Positions 48,879 through 48,941 of a DNA stretch of 48,941 nt are shown here, one piece after another. Positions within the stretch are counted from its first letter, which is position 1. Every line of letters starts with the position of its first letter. The notes beneath the pieces were generated by a model. It had not been told where the DNA came from, did no database searches, and worked only from the letters and a program-made list of their open reading frames with translations. This DNA is from an uncultured Caulobacterales bacterium (GTDB lineage Bacteria > Pseudomonadota > Alphaproteobacteria > Caulobacterales > Maricaulaceae), in NCBI GenBank assembly GCA_937928165.1, contig CALFVT010000019.1:1-48941 (forward strand), written 5' to 3'. Position numbers and translations under genes: made by a program.

Positions 48879-48941
48879 ATTCCCGCGCAGGCGGGAATCT
48901 AAAAGAAATAAGGTAAGTTAAAGATTCCCGCCTGCGCGGGA
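48879..48941. repeat. Inverted pair of REP-like palindromes
   Basis: Two units, attcccgc-gcag-gcgggaat (48879-48898) and attcccgc-ctgc-gcggga (48924-48941, cut by the window end), are reverse complements of each other around a 25-bp spacer. Each is a stem by itself, and the pair forms a longer stem, like BIME arrangements of REP sequences. Confidence 0.7.

Larger units (their letters stand above)
48218..48941. other. Non-coding end region with palindromic repeats
   Basis: No supportable gene. A 76-codon minus-strand frame at 48575-48805 has no family match and is Ser/Arg-rich in a way typical of chance frames in repeats. Three REP-like units are here (listed separately). The middle (48420-48870) has no visible RNA family: no tRNA T-arm, RNase P, tmRNA or SRP signature was found. 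Confidence 0.5.

Noticed and set aside
1-48941. CRISPR array, prophage, toxin-antitoxin or restriction system
   Set aside because: No regularly spaced direct repeats, cas, phage structural, TA or RM genes were found; nearly all space is filled with housekeeping-type genes.

Overview
The window looks like a chromosomal segment of a moderate-GC marine alphaproteobacterium, most likely near the Hyphomonadales/Maricaulales (Hellea/Litorimonas/Robiginitomaculum-like). This is inferred from gene content and order (prs-rplY-pth-ychF; lgt-midA-pgeF divergent from ubiK-ybjN-proC; uvrC-pgsA) and protein style; no rRNA or marker search was possible. No tRNA, rRNA, prophage, intact insertion sequence or CRISPR array was seen.

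Layout. 1-900: sparse DNA with one truncated secreted-protein ORF. 0.9-2.5 kb: lipoprotein, cold-shock gene with a clear terminator, MAPEG protein. 2.5-6.1 kb (minus): prs, rplY, pth, ychF, with a terminator between prs and rplY. 6.1-9.0 kb (minus): lgt, midA-like and pgeF, tightly overlapped; divergent from ubiK, ybjN and proC (9.1-10.9 kb), with a perfect 15-bp inverted repeat before ybjN. 10.9-12.9 kb: OmpR/EnvZ-type two-component pair. 13.0 kb: branched-chain aminotransferase. 13.9-20.3 kb (minus): a nine-gene head-to-tail set: a 43-aa membrane peptide (found here by reading the sequence), Ca/Na antiporter, QueD/PTPS-like, pteridine-reductase-like SDR, FolB, DUF2237, UvrC and two CDP-alcohol phosphotransferases. 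20.4-26.3 kb: VOC, Kbp, GST, TrhO, two AT-rich hypotheticals, sterol desaturase, a 55-aa membrane peptide and a truncated haemoglobin.

26.3-30.3 kb (minus): gap followed by a divergent PEP carboxylase whose only plausible full-length start is ATT; the gap promoter has a 14-bp palindrome in its -35/-10 spacer. 30.3-34.7 kb is the most unusual part: a photolyase/cryptochrome split into two overlapping genes in swapped order (FAD-binding half first, Rossmann half second), followed by a renalase-like FAD oxidoreductase and facing a full-length photolyase homologue whose FAD-proximal Trp is replaced. msrC lies just beyond, so the segment fits light and oxidative-damage handling.

34.7-48.2 kb: LOG-family protein, a Big/LysM-like envelope protein, a two-gene RND pump, YheT-like hydrolase with DUF1499, folE, ferredoxin-NADP reductase, lptD, and an Lrp-type regulator divergent from ald with a candidate operator between them. 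The last 700 bp are non-coding, with REP-like palindromes. folE at 42.4 kb and folB/SDR/PTPS at 17.6-19.2 kb together suggest a pterin or folate route.
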